DNA of 64,000 bases from Wenjunlia vitaminophila DSM 41686 (GCF_000380165.1 NZ_KB904656.1:1-64000); one strand, 5' to 3'; counted from the first letter of the stretch, positions 43,944-53,143 are shown. A program made the numbers and translations. Notes: a model not told the origin generated them from the letters alone.

Positions 43944-44146
43944 CAGAACTGCCTCCCTCATAGGAGTTGACGAAGTTTCGTATATGATTCTGTCCTGATA
44001 GTGGACAGTCAAGCCCCTTGCTGGGACGTTCTGAAGTACACAGAAAGCGCCTTCTTGCAGGCATTTTGCCGCAGGGGTTGACGGGAGGTGCCGGGGTGGC
44101 GCAGCATCGCGAGGACAAAAATCGTATCTGATTTGCGGAGGCTGGG
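43944..44146. promoter_or_regulatory. Divergent fucose promoter region with paired operator-like sites
   Basis: AT-richer than its surroundings. The sites TTCGTATATG (43977-43986) and ATCGTATCTG (44121-44130) share the core WTYGTATMYG, followed by ATT in both. Each lies near one of the divergent genes. A third copy, ATTGTATCCG, precedes the GntR gene at 56889, so a GntR regulator of the locus probably binds here. Confidence 0.55.
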
Positions 44147-45241
44147 ATGTACTACGGGACCGTTCTCAGACGCCTGGGGGGCGCGGCGGTGGCCGCCGTC
44201 CTCCTGTCAGGCGCCGCCGCGTGCACCGTCAAGAACTCCGACGAGCCCGACGAACAGCGGGCCGCCGCGGCGCGGCCGGGCAGTGGGACGGCGGAGCTGG
44301 CGGATGGGTCGGGGACGAAGGTCGCGCTGGTTCCGGGCGGCGCGCACCCCTACTTCCAGCCGTGGAAGAAGACCGGGGCCGACGCGGAGAAGACGTACGG
44401 CCTCGGCGACGTCGTCGTCGATGAGACGGCCGAGTGGGACCAGCAGAAGCAGAACAACCTGCTGTCCACCCTCGCGGCTCGCGGGTACAACGCGTTCGGG
44501 GTGTTCGGCGTGTCACCCACCGACATCAACACCACGTTCTCCGACCTCAAGTCGCAGGGTTTCGCCGTGGCGTCCCTCGGCTCGTGTCCGGCCGGCCCCA
44601 CGAACAAGGCCGACTTCTGCCTCTCCACAGATGTCGAACTCGCCGCCTACAAGGCTGCCCAGGCGAGCATCGACGCGATGGGCCGCGAGGGCACCCTCGT
44701 CCATCTCACCGGCAACAACGTCGACGCCAACACCCAGTTGCGGATCAAGGGCGTGGAGAAGGCGGTGCAGGAGTCCGGCGGCAAGGTGAAACTGCTGCAG
44801 ACTATCACCGACATCGACAAAGACCTACAGACCGCGCAGAAGGCAGTCGCCGACCTCCTCGCCGCGAAGGGGCAGGAGATCGACGGCATCGTCACCACCG
44901 CCTACAACCCGGCGGTCGCCGCAGCCGAGGCAGTGAAGAACTCGGGCTCGCGGGCCAAGGTGGTGGCCATCGACGACGACGCGAAGATCCTCGATTCGAT
45001 CAAGGACGGCTCGGTCAGCGCCACCGTCGTGCAGAACCCCGCCGGCCAGGCGGAGATCGGCGCCTGGGCCCTCGCGCTGCTCCAGACCGAGCAGTGCGTG
45101 ATGACCACCCCGGGCCAGGTGGTCGACTCCGGCTCGTTCGTCGTCACCAAGGAGAACGTCGCCGGCTACGACCGGGACAGGCAGGCCAAGACCGACGAGC
45201 TCAAGAAGCAGTTCGCGGACGAGCTGCTGTCCTGCGGCTGA
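44147..45241 (+). CDS. Sugar-binding lipoprotein, ribose/RbsB type
   Basis: A 364-residue lipoprotein with lipobox AAAC at Cys26 and an Asp/Glu/Ala-rich linker. The periplasmic-binding fold shows VALVPGGAHPYFQPWKKTGADAEKTYG, DGIVTTAYNPAVAAAEAVKNSG and KVVAIDDDAKILDSIKDGSVSATV. A GGAGG site precedes the ATG. It is the first gene of a twelve-gene run and probably binds L-fucose or a fucoside. The bulky PYFQPW motif is typical of CUT2 proteins. Confidence 0.9.
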   Translation: MYYGTVLRRLGGAAVAAVLLSGAAACTVKNSDEPDEQRAAAARPGSGTAELADGSGTKVALVPGGAHPYFQPWKKTGADAEKTYGLGDVVVDETAEWDQQKQNNLLSTLAARGYNAFGVFGVSPTDINTTFSDLKSQGFAVASLGSCPAGPTNKADFCLSTDVELAAYKAAQASIDAMGREGTLVHLTGNNVDANTQLRIKGVEKAVQESGGKVKLLQTITDIDKDLQTAQKAVADLLAAKGQEIDGIVTTAYNPAVAAAEAVKNSGSRAKVVAIDDDAKILDSIKDGSVSATVVQNPAGQAEIGAWALALLQTEQCVMTTPGQVVDSGSFVVTKENVAGYDRDRQAKTDELKKQFADELLSCG

Positions 45242-45281
45242 CCGCGGTCGACGAACCGGACACAGAAAGCCACGCCACCAC

Positions 45282-46370
45282 ATGAGCATCATCACGACCG
45301 CCACGGCCAGGCTGGCCGACATCGCGGTGGAGAAGGACCGCACCGACGCGGTGCAGTCCTTCGTCAAGCAAGAGACCATCCTCGTCGACATCACCACGGT
45401 GGACGGCCAGGAGGGCACCGGCTACGCGTACACCATCGGCACCGGGGGCACCTCGGTGCTCGCCCTCCTGCGGGACCACCTCCTGCCCGTCCTGCCCGGC
45501 CTGGACGCGCGCAACGTGGAGGCCCTCTGGCAGCGGCTGTTCGCCCTGACCCGGGCGACCACCACCGGCGCCATCACCTCCCTCGCCCTCGCCGCGGTCG
45601 ACACGGCACTGTGGGACCTGCGCTGCAAGCGCGCGGGCGAGCCGCTCTGGCGGCTGGCCGGTGGCCACCGGCAGGAGGTGCCCGTCTACGACACCGAAGG
45701 CGGCTGGCTCCACCTGCCCACGGAGGAACTCGTCGCATCGGCTGTGCGCGCACAGCGGTCCGGCTGGTCCGGGGTGAAGATCAAGGTCGGCAAGCCGAAC
45801 CCGGCGGAGGACGCCGAGCGGCTGCGCGCCGTCCGCGAGGCCGTCGGCCCCGCCATGCACATCATGACCGACGCCAACCAGTCCCAGAGCGCGTCCTCGG
45901 CGGTCCGGCTCGCCGCCGCACTCGCGCCCTACTCCCCGTTCTGGCTCGAGGAGCCGCTTCCCGCGGACGACGTCAGCGGCCATGCCCGGCTCGCCGCGGC
46001 CAGCGGGATTCCGCTCGCCGTGGGCGAGTCGCTGTACTCGCCGATGCAGTTCCGCGCCTACCTGGAAGCCGGTGCCGTCTCCGTGGTGCAGGTCGACGTG
46101 GCCCGGGTCGGCGGCATCACCCCCTGGCTGAAGGTCGCACACCTGGCCGAGGCACACAACGTCATGGTCTGCCCGCACTTCCTGATGGAACTCCACGTCA
46201 GCCTGGTCGCCGCGGTCAGCAACGGCATGTACGTCGAACACATCCCGCAACTGCGCGCCGTCACCCGGACAGAACTCGCCTTCCGCGAGGGCCGGGCGGT
46301 CGCACCGGACGAGCCCGGTATCGGCATCGACTGGGACGCCGACGCCCTCGACGACCGGACCGTGGCATGA
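45282..46370 (+). CDS. Enolase-superfamily acid-sugar dehydratase (mandelate racemase subgroup)
   Basis: A 362-residue protein with the complete mandelate-racemase catalytic set: Lys166-x-Lys168 (GVKIKVG), metal ligands Asp197 (MTDANQS), Glu223 (WLEEP) and Glu249 (GES), and the Asp271-His298 dyad (QVDVARVGG; CPHF). The numbering lies almost exactly +2 from mandelate racemase. In a fucose operon the likely reaction is dehydration of a sugar acid. It is shorter than canonical L-fuconate dehydratases (about 440 residues) and lacks their long N-terminal insert, so its substrate is uncertain. It may replace the lost enzyme at 50468. Confidence 0.88.
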   Translation: MSIITTATARLADIAVEKDRTDAVQSFVKQETILVDITTVDGQEGTGYAYTIGTGGTSVLALLRDHLLPVLPGLDARNVEALWQRLFALTRATTTGAITSLALAAVDTALWDLRCKRAGEPLWRLAGGHRQEVPVYDTEGGWLHLPTEELVASAVRAQRSGWSGVKIKVGKPNPAEDAERLRAVREAVGPAMHIMTDANQSQSASSAVRLAAALAPYSPFWLEEPLPADDVSGHARLAAASGIPLAVGESLYSPMQFRAYLEAGAVSVVQVDVARVGGITPWLKVAHLAEAHNVMVCPHFLMELHVSLVAAVSNGMYVEHIPQLRAVTRTELAFREGRAVAPDEPGIGIDWDADALDDRTVA

Positions 46371-47443
46371 GGACCGCCGCCGTGGCACCGGACGCGGGCA
46401 CCGAGGAGCCCCAGACCCCTCCCCGCACCTCGGACCGGCTGCCGTTCTGGGTCAACCAGCGGCTGGGCCTGCTGGTCCTGACCATCGGCCTGGCCCTGCT
46501 GTTCGGGGCGCTGCGCCCGGCGTTCTTCGACGCCAGGCTCGTGCTCTTCCCCCTGCTGCGCGACATCTCGACGCTCACCGTCGTCGCGCTGGCGCAGATG
46601 GTCGTGCTGTCCGTCGGGCACATGAACCTCGCGGTGGGCCGGATGGCCGCGTTCGGCGCGCTGTTCGCCGGCTTCGGCTACGACCGGCTCGGCCTCCCGC
46701 TGCCTCTGGGGCTGCTGCTCTGCCTGGCGGCCGGGGCCGCGATCGGCGCGCTGACCGGCTGGATCATCGCCCGCACCGGAGTGGGCTCCTTCGTGGTCAC
46801 CCTCGCCATGGACTTCGCCCTGCTGGGCCTGGTGTCCCTGGCCTACTCCGCGCTCACCGAGAACGCCGCGTTCACGTCCACCCCCGCCGGCCTCGACGAG
46901 TTGCGCGCCTACTCCCTCGCCGACATCTGCGTGGGCCCCGTGTGCGGCTCGCCCGCGATACCGCAGATCGCCCAGTTCACGGTACTCGCCCTGATCGCGC
47001 TCGGCTTTCTGTACTCCTGCACCCGCATCGGCAGGGAACTGCTGCTCACCGGCGCCAACCCGGCCGCGGCCGAGCTGTCCGGCATCCCCACCAAGCGGCG
47101 CGTCGTCACGGCGCACGCCCTGTCGGGGCTGCTGGCCGCGCTCGCCGGGTTCATGGCCGCCGCCGGCACCGGCACCTTCCGCGCCTCCATCGGCGACGAC
47201 TTCATGCTGCCCTCGTTCCTCGGGGCCGTGCTCGGCGGGACCCTGCTCACCGGCGGTGTCGTCTCCGTGGTCGGAGCCCTGCTCGGCACGTCGCTCGTCG
47301 CAGTGATCCGCAAGGGGCTCGACCTCCTGGGCGTGGGCCTGGAGAGCCTGAACATCTACCTCGGCTGTGTCCTGCTGCTCGCCCTCTCGGCCGACCGGGT
47401 GCGCAACGTCCTCTCCTACCGCAAGGTGGTGCGCTCCACGTGA
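46367..47443 (+). CDS. CUT2 sugar ABC transporter permease (RbsC type), first
   Basis: A 358-residue membrane protein with about ten segments and the RbsC-like motifs LAQMVVLSVGHMNLAVGRMAAFGA, GVGSFVVTLAM and GANPAAAELSGIPTKRR. A soluble head of ~30 residues is Pro/Thr-rich. Its ATG overlaps the dehydratase stop by 4 nt. It probably pairs with the next permease as a heterodimer. Confidence 0.9.
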   Translation: MRTAAVAPDAGTEEPQTPPRTSDRLPFWVNQRLGLLVLTIGLALLFGALRPAFFDARLVLFPLLRDISTLTVVALAQMVVLSVGHMNLAVGRMAAFGALFAGFGYDRLGLPLPLGLLLCLAAGAAIGALTGWIIARTGVGSFVVTLAMDFALLGLVSLAYSALTENAAFTSTPAGLDELRAYSLADICVGPVCGSPAIPQIAQFTVLALIALGFLYSCTRIGRELLLTGANPAAAELSGIPTKRRVVTAHALSGLLAALAGFMAAAGTGTFRASIGDDFMLPSFLGAVLGGTLLTGGVVSVVGALLGTSLVAVIRKGLDLLGVGLESLNIYLGCVLLLALSADRVRNVLSYRKVVRST

Positions 47444-48519
47444 TCGCGATCCGAAGCCGGAGCGCCGGCGCGGTGCCGGCCCTGCGGCGCTTCTCCCGCT
47501 CCACCGCCATGACGCTGCTGTGTGTCGTCGTCATCGGCTACCTCGCACTCGGCGTGGCCTCGTCCGGTTCCTTCTTCGAAGGCCCCTCCGTACGCACCTT
47601 CCTGCAGTACCTGGCCACCCCCATCCTCATCGGCCTGGCCCAGATGGTCGTCCTGTGCGTGGGGCAGCTCAACCTCGCCGTCGGCGCCCTCGGTGGCTTC
47701 ACCGCCTGTCTGATGGGGGTGCTGATGGCCGACGCGGGGGTGCCCGCGGCTCTGGCGGTGCCGGCGGGGGTCCTCTCTGCCACCCTGATCGGCCTGCTCA
47801 CCGGGGTGTTCATCGTGGCCACCCAGATCAACGGCTTCATCGTCACGCTGGGCACCATGACCATCCTGCTGGGCGCCCAGTACCGGCTGACCGGGACCCG
47901 TACCGTCGACGGCTACTCCTCGACGCTGCGCGACCTCGGCCGCGCCGCCCCCCTCAACCTCCCACTGGTCTTCCTCGTGGCGCTGGTCACGGCCGTGTTG
48001 CTGGCGGCCTTCCTCTACCGCGCCACCGCCGGCCGCCGCCTCCTCGCGGCCGGCGGCAACCCGTTGGCGGCACGGCTGTCGGGCATCTCCACGGACCGGC
48101 AGACAGTCCTCGCCCACACGTTGTCCGGGCTGCTCATCGGCCTCGCCGCGCTGACCGCCACCGCGTCGCTGCCCGGCGTCAACCGCAGCGTCGGCGGCGA
48201 CTGGCTGCTGCCCAGCTTCGCCGCCCCGATCATCGGGGGCGTCGCGCTCACCGGCGGGTCCGTGGCCGTTCTCGGCACCGTGCTGGCGGCCTTCGTGATG
48301 CGGCTCATCGACGCGGCACGGGCCGAGTTCTCGCTCGACCCCAGTTGGGTCAACTTCCTCATCGGACTGGTCATGCTGGGCACCGTCGTCGGCGGCCGGC
48401 TGCACCAGGGGCACCTCGAAAGGGCCGGCAAGAACCGGCGAACCCCGACCGCGCCCACCGGCGGCGGCACCGCGCCCGCCGCGGACAGCCTCCTGGCCGG
48501 CACCGGAGGTGCCCAGTGA
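47440..48519 (+). CDS. CUT2 sugar ABC transporter permease (RbsC type), second
   Basis: A 359-residue paralogue of the first permease (LAQMVVLCVGQLNLAVGALGGFT; QINGFIVTLGTMTILLGAQYRLTGTRTV; GGNPLAARLSGIS). The GTG start overlaps the previous stop (GTGA). The last 40 residues are a cytoplasmic Thr/Pro/Ala tail. Confidence 0.9.
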   Translation: MIAIRSRSAGAVPALRRFSRSTAMTLLCVVVIGYLALGVASSGSFFEGPSVRTFLQYLATPILIGLAQMVVLCVGQLNLAVGALGGFTACLMGVLMADAGVPAALAVPAGVLSATLIGLLTGVFIVATQINGFIVTLGTMTILLGAQYRLTGTRTVDGYSSTLRDLGRAAPLNLPLVFLVALVTAVLLAAFLYRATAGRRLLAAGGNPLAARLSGISTDRQTVLAHTLSGLLIGLAALTATASLPGVNRSVGGDWLLPSFAAPIIGGVALTGGSVAVLGTVLAAFVMRLIDAARAEFSLDPSWVNFLIGLVMLGTVVGGRLHQGHLERAGKNRRTPTAPTGGGTAPAADSLLAGTGGAQ

Positions 48520-50066
48520 GCGAGCCGCTCCTCGCATGTGAGGACATCGTCAAGGTCTTTCCCGGCGTACGCGCCCTCGACCAGGTGGGGCTACGCCTCC
48601 AGGCAGGCACGGTGCACGCGCTGCTCGGCGAGAACGGGGCCGGCAAGTCGACGCTCATCAAAGTGCTGACCGGTGTCCACGCGCCGGACGGCGGCCGGCT
48701 GCGCTGGCAGGGGGACGAGGTGCACCTCCGCTCACCGCTGGAGGCCGGCCGGCTCGGCATCGGCGTCGTGCACCAGGAGCGCAACGTCATTCCGGGCTTC
48801 TCGGTCGCCGAGAACATCACCCTCCAGCAGCCACCCGCCCGCCGCGGGCTCATCAGCCCCGCGGCGATGATCGGGCCCGCCCGCGACTGCCTCCAGGAAC
48901 TCGGCCTCGACCTCGACCCGCGCCTGCCCGTCCGTGAGTTGTCGGTGGCCCAACAGCAACTGGTGGAGATCGCCAAGGCCCTCCACACCGACAGCCGCGT
49001 CCTGCTCCTGGACGAGCCGACCGCGTCCCTCTCGCCGGGCGAGGCGGAGCGGCTGTTCGAGGTGATCCGACGGCTGACGGCCCGGGGGACCTGTGTGGTC
49101 TTCGTCAGTCACAAGCTGGAGGAGGTCTTCGCCCTCTGCGACACCGTCACGGTCCTGCGTGACGGCCGTTCCGTCCTGGAGTCCGCGCCCCTGTCCGAGC
49201 ACACCCACGACGACATCGTCAGCCTCATGGTGGGCCGTGCCCACGCGGCCACCGCCTTCACGCCCCGCACCGTCGACGCGTCCGGGCCCGCCGCACTCAG
49301 CCTCACCGGCATCGCCACCGCCGCCGGTCACGAGGACGTCTCCTTCGACGTCGCCACGGGAGAGATCGTCGGTCTCTACGGACTGGTGGGCGCGGGACGC
49401 AGCGAACTGGTCAAGGCCGTGCTCGGACTCGACCGGGTTCACTCCGGCGAGGTGCGGGTGCACGGCGAGCCGGCGAGCATCTCCTCGCCCCGCCAGGCCC
49501 TCCACCGCTACGGCATCGGCTACCTGACGGAGAACCGCAAGGAAGAAGGGGTCTTCCTCGACCAACCCATCACGCGGAACATCGCGGTGACCGTGTGGCG
49601 GAAGCTCGCCGGAGCCCTCGGCCAGGTCTCCTCGAAGCGCGAACAGGCCGTCGCCCAGGACCTGGTCGACCGGCTCGGCATCCGGCTCGCCCGGCTGGGC
49701 CAGAACGCCGGCGAACTGTCCGGCGGCAACCAGCAGAAGGTCAGCCTCGCGAAATGGCTGGCCACCGACACCAGACTGCTCATCGTCGACGAGCCCACCG
49801 TGGGCGTGGACGTCCGCACCAAGCACGCCTTCCACGAACTGCTCTGGGAGCTGGCCCGTGACGGCATGCCCATCGTGCTGATCAGCAGCGATCTCGGCGA
49901 GATGGTGACGCTCGCCGACCGCGTGGTCGTCATGGCCGGGCACCGCGTCCGCGGCCAGGTCGCCAACGACCACGACTACGAACGGATGAGCCAGCGGATC
50001 ATCCGCCTCATCCACGACAGGCCCGCGCCGGAAGCGGCCGTGGAGAAGGGACGCATGACCCCATGA
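48516..50066 (+). CDS. CUT2 sugar ABC transporter ATPase (RbsA type, two domains)
   Basis: 516 residues with two ABC modules. Module 1: Walker A GENGAGKST, signature-like LSVAQQQLVEIAKAL, Walker B LLLDEPT, HK switch. Module 2: degenerate Walker A-equivalent GLVGAGRSE, strict signature LSGGNQQKVSLAKWL, Walker B IVDEPT. The degenerate second P-loop is normal for RbsA/XylG proteins. GTG overlap with the permease gene; the next gene overlaps by 4 nt. Confidence 0.92.
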   Translation: MSEPLLACEDIVKVFPGVRALDQVGLRLQAGTVHALLGENGAGKSTLIKVLTGVHAPDGGRLRWQGDEVHLRSPLEAGRLGIGVVHQERNVIPGFSVAENITLQQPPARRGLISPAAMIGPARDCLQELGLDLDPRLPVRELSVAQQQLVEIAKALHTDSRVLLLDEPTASLSPGEAERLFEVIRRLTARGTCVVFVSHKLEEVFALCDTVTVLRDGRSVLESAPLSEHTHDDIVSLMVGRAHAATAFTPRTVDASGPAALSLTGIATAAGHEDVSFDVATGEIVGLYGLVGAGRSELVKAVLGLDRVHSGEVRVHGEPASISSPRQALHRYGIGYLTENRKEEGVFLDQPITRNIAVTVWRKLAGALGQVSSKREQAVAQDLVDRLGIRLARLGQNAGELSGGNQQKVSLAKWLATDTRLLIVDEPTVGVDVRTKHAFHELLWELARDGMPIVLISSDLGEMVTLADRVVVMAGHRVRGQVANDHDYERMSQRIIRLIHDRPAPEAAVEKGRMTP

Positions 50067-50386
50067 AACGCGTCGCGCAGGTCATCCGTGTCCGCCCGGA
50101 GAAGCTCGACGAGTACCGCGAGCTGCACCGCAATGTTCCCCAGCCGGTGCTCGACACGCTCCGCCGCTGCCACATCGCGAACTACTCGATCCACCTCCTC
50201 GGCGACCGGCTCTTCAGCTACTTCGAGTACCACGGCGACGACCTGGCGGCGGACCTCGCCCGGATGGCCGCCGACGAGCACACCCGGGAGTGGTGGGAAC
50301 GCACCGACCCCTGCCAGCAACCCGTCGAGGAGGCCGCTCCCGGCGACTGGTGGACGCCCATGGAACAGGTCTTCCTCATGGAGTAG
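50063..50386 (+). CDS. L-fucose/L-rhamnose mutarotase (RhaM/DUF718 family)
   Basis: A 107-residue ferredoxin-like dimeric protein: MKRVAQVIRVRPEKLDEYRELHRNVPQPVLDTLRRCHIANYSIHLLGDRLFSYFEYHGDD...WWERTDPCQQP. The Tyr, His and Trp residues of the RhaM active site are all present. It interconverts the alpha and beta anomers of a 6-deoxyhexose so that the dehydrogenase gets the right form. It overlaps the importer ATPase gene by 4 nt. Confidence 0.9.
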   Translation: MKRVAQVIRVRPEKLDEYRELHRNVPQPVLDTLRRCHIANYSIHLLGDRLFSYFEYHGDDLAADLARMAADEHTREWWERTDPCQQPVEEAAPGDWWTPMEQVFLME

Positions 50387-50467
50387 CCGAGCGGCATGAG
50401 CCACCGCCGTACCACCGTCCCTCACACGAGCCGCACAACCGGCCCGCGACCGCAAGGAGAACCACCC

Positions 50468-50605
50468 GTGACCGACCCGCCGCGTCCTGCCGCCTCCGGC
50501 CGGGAGCGCCCCGCAACGACCGTCACCGCCCTGGACACCTACGACATCCGCTTCCCCGACGGCGACTTCCGGGCCGCCGGCCGGAAGGAGAACCGGCACC
50601 GATGA
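50468..50605 (+). pseudogene. Scar of an L-fuconate dehydratase gene (in-frame internal deletion)
   Basis: GTG 50468 with a strong AAGGAG site opens a 45-codon frame that overlaps the next start (ATGA). Residues TTVTALDTYDIRFP match the conserved N-terminus of L-fuconate dehydratase as I recall it (T-x-ALDT-x-D-V-RFP, normally followed by [20 protein letters not shown]). Right after RFP the frame goes to DGDFRAAGRKENRHR and stops. That ending resembles the C-terminal R/Y-FPDG-x-FW segment of the same family. A deletion between the two RFP-coding stretches would give exactly this scar. It could also be a small leader peptide gene. Confidence 0.55.
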
Positions 50606-51375
50606 AGGATCTGGCTGGTTTCAGGGCCTTGGTGACGGGCGGCGCCTCCGGTATCGGGCTGGCCACAGCCCGGCTGCTGACCCTGCGCGGCGCGGAGGTA
50701 GCCGTCCTCGACCTGGCACCGCGGGGACTGCCCGCACCGCTGCGCGGCTACCAGGCCGACGTCGCCGACGACGCCTCCGTGCGTGCGGCGGTCACCGAGG
50801 CCGCCGACGACCTCGGCGGCCTCGACATCCTGGTCAACAACGCGGGCATCGGTGCGGTCGGCACGGTGGAGGACCACGCGGACGCCGAGTGGCACCGGGT
50901 CCTGGACGTGAACGTGCTCGGTGTGGTCCGGACGACCAGGGCCGCGCTGCCGCTGCTGCGGCACGCGGCGGCAGCCAGGCCGGGCGCCGCGTCGATCGTG
51001 AACGTGTGCTCCATCGCGGCCACCGCCGGCCTGCCGCGGCGTGCTCTGTACAGCGCGAGCAAGGGAGCGGTGCTGTCGCTGACGCTGGCCATGGCCGCCG
51101 ACCACGTACGGGAAGGCATCCGCGTGAACTGCGTCAACCCGGGCACCGCGGACACCCCCTGGGTCGGCAGGCTGCTCGACCAGGCCGCCGATCCCGCGGC
51201 GGAACGGGCCGCGCTCGAGGCCCGGCAGCCCCTGGGCCGGCTGGTGACGGCTGACGAGGTGGCGGGCGCAGTGGTCTACCTGGCGAGCCCGTCCGCGGCC
51301 TCGGTCACCGGCACCGCGCTGGCGGTGGACGGCGGCATGCAGGGGCTGCGGCTGCGCCCGGCGGGGCAGCGATGA
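50602..51375 (+). CDS. SDR-family oxidoreductase, probable 2-keto-3-deoxy-L-fuconate dehydrogenase
   Basis: A 257-residue classical SDR: TGGASGIG (12-19), Asp37 after strand 2 (VLDLAP, so NAD is preferred), NNAG (79-82), Ser137, Tyr150 and Lys154 (YSASK), and the PG region (CVNPGTADTPW). In the non-phosphorylating fucose pathway this family oxidises 2-keto-3-deoxy-L-fuconate to the 2,4-diketo acid. The ATG overlaps the upstream scar and the stop overlaps the aldo/keto reductase start. Confidence 0.88.
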   Translation: MKDLAGFRALVTGGASGIGLATARLLTLRGAEVAVLDLAPRGLPAPLRGYQADVADDASVRAAVTEAADDLGGLDILVNNAGIGAVGTVEDHADAEWHRVLDVNVLGVVRTTRAALPLLRHAAAARPGAASIVNVCSIAATAGLPRRALYSASKGAVLSLTLAMAADHVREGIRVNCVNPGTADTPWVGRLLDQAADPAAERAALEARQPLGRLVTADEVAGAVVYLASPSAASVTGTALAVDGGMQGLRLRPAGQR

Positions 51376-52400
51376 GCGGCCCCACGCCCCCCGCCGCCCC
51401 CGCCACGCGCCGTGCCGTCCTGGGTGGCAGCGGTGTCGCCGTCACCCGCCTCGGGTTCGGCACGGCGGCCATCGCGGGCCTCTACAGCGAGGTCGCCGAG
51501 GACGAGGCGATCGCGACGATCGAGGCCGCGTGGGATGCGGGCATCCGCTACTTCGACACCGCCCCGCACTACGGCCTGGGCGTGTCCGAACGCCGGCTCG
51601 GCGTCGCCCTGCGCGGCAGGCCGCGGGCGGAGTACACGGTGTCCACCAAGGTTGGACGCGTGCTGGAGCCGATCCCCGGCGCCGCCCACGGCGACGACCG
51701 GGCGCACGGCTTCTCCGTGCCCGCCACCCACCGGCGGGTGTGGGACTTCAGCTCCGACGGCGTCCGCCGCTCGCTCGAGGACAGCCTCGTCCGGCTGGGC
51801 CTGGACCACGTGGACATCGCCCTGATCCACGATCCCGACGAGCATGCCGAACAGGCGTTTGGCGAGGCGTACCCGGCACTGGAGCGGCTCCGCGACGAGG
51901 GTGTGGTGCGCGCCATCGGAGCCGGGATGAACCAGTCCGCCATGCTCACCCGCTTCGTCGAGGACACCGACGTGGACGTGGTGCTGTGTGCCGGCCGCTA
52001 CACCCTGCTGGAGCAGCCCGCCCTGGACGACCTGCTGCCGGCCGCCGCCGCCCGGGGCACCAGCGTGATCATCGGGGGGATCTACAACTCCGGCCTGCTG
52101 GCCGACCCCGCGGCACCTGGCGCCACCTACGACTACGGGGTGGCCCCGCGGCACCTGCTGGACCGGGCACGGGCGAGTGCCGAGGTCACCGAGGCCCACG
52201 GCGTGCCGCTGCGGGCGGCTGCCCTGCACTTCCCCCTCGGCCATCCCGCGGTCGTGTCGGTGCTGACCGGGGCGCGGTCGGTGGAGGAGGTCCAGGACAC
52301 GGCGGCCCTGTTCCAGCGTGCGGTGCCCCCGCGGGTGTGGGACGAACTGCACGCGACAGGGCTGCTCCCGCCGGCCGTGCCCGTTCCGGGGAAGGAGTAG
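51372..52400 (+). CDS. Aldo/keto reductase, probable L-fucose dehydrogenase
   Basis: A 342-residue (alpha/beta)8 enzyme with the tetrad Asp (FDTAPHYG), Tyr of the same motif, Lys (STKVGR) and His (IALIHDPDEH). The HYGLGVSERRLG segment matches the pyridoxal/L-fucose/D-threo-aldose dehydrogenase subgroup, which oxidises fucose to fuconolactone. It sits between the SDR and the lactate genes, both 4-nt-scale neighbours. Confidence 0.87.
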   Translation: MSGPTPPAAPATRRAVLGGSGVAVTRLGFGTAAIAGLYSEVAEDEAIATIEAAWDAGIRYFDTAPHYGLGVSERRLGVALRGRPRAEYTVSTKVGRVLEPIPGAAHGDDRAHGFSVPATHRRVWDFSSDGVRRSLEDSLVRLGLDHVDIALIHDPDEHAEQAFGEAYPALERLRDEGVVRAIGAGMNQSAMLTRFVEDTDVDVVLCAGRYTLLEQPALDDLLPAAAARGTSVIIGGIYNSGLLADPAAPGATYDYGVAPRHLLDRARASAEVTEAHGVPLRAAALHFPLGHPAVVSVLTGARSVEEVQDTAALFQRAVPPRVWDELHATGLLPPAVPVPGKE

Positions 52401-52402
52401 AC

Positions 52403-53143
52403 GTGCGGATCGCCCTGTTCGTCACGTGCCTCTGCGACACGCTGTACCCGCAGACCGGGAAGGCCGTCGTGGCGCTCCTGGAACGGCTCGGCCACCGTGT
52501 GGACTTCCCGCGGGCGCAGACCTGCTGCGGCCAGATGCACTTCAACACCGGTTACCGGCCCGAGGCACTGCCGCTGGTGCGCGGCTTCGCCGACGCCTTC
52601 GCCGGCTACGACGCCGTCGTGACCCCCTCCGCGTCCTGCGCCGGGATGGTCCGCGAACACCACCGCACGCTCGCCGTCCAGTACGGCGAGCCCGAACTTG
52701 CCGCCGCGGTCGATCGGCTGGCACCGCGGGTCCACGAGCTCTCCGAGTTCCTCGTCGACGTGCTCGGCGTCACCGACGTCGGCGCGTACTTCCCCCATCG
52801 CGTCACGTACCACCCCACCTGCCACTCCCTGCGGATGCTGCGCACCGGCGACCGCCCCCTGCGGCTGCTGCGCGCCGTCCGCGGGATCGAACTCGTCGAA
52901 CTGCCGGAGGCGGAGAGCTGCTGCGGCTTCGGCGGCACGTTCGCTCTGAAGAACGCCGAGGTCTCCGCCGCGATGCTCGCCGACAAGGTCCGGCAGGTGA
53001 GCGCCAGCCGCGCCGACGTGCTGTGCGCGGCGGACAGCTCCTGCCTCCTGCACATCGGCGGCGGCCTCTCCCGGCTGCGGACGGGGATCGGCACCCGGCA
53101 CCTCGCCGAGATACTGGCCGCCACCGAAGGAGCGGAACGATGA
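52403..53143 (+). CDS. lutA: L-lactate utilisation Fe-S protein LutA
   Basis: A 246-residue protein with two CCG (heterodisulfide-reductase-type) domains: Cys residues at TCLCD, QTCCGQMHFN, SASCAG and then YHPTCHS, ESCCGFGGTF, DSSCL. This is the LutA/YkgE subunit of the LutABC complex that oxidises L-lactate to pyruvate. GTG start 3 nt after the previous stop, with GGAAGGAG upstream. In a fucose operon it would use the L-lactate released by cleavage of the diketo acid. Confidence 0.92.
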   Translation: MRIALFVTCLCDTLYPQTGKAVVALLERLGHRVDFPRAQTCCGQMHFNTGYRPEALPLVRGFADAFAGYDAVVTPSASCAGMVREHHRTLAVQYGEPELAAAVDRLAPRVHELSEFLVDVLGVTDVGAYFPHRVTYHPTCHSLRMLRTGDRPLRLLRAVRGIELVELPEAESCCGFGGTFALKNAEVSAAMLADKVRQVSASRADVLCAADSSCLLHIGGGLSRLRTGIGTRHLAEILAATEGAER

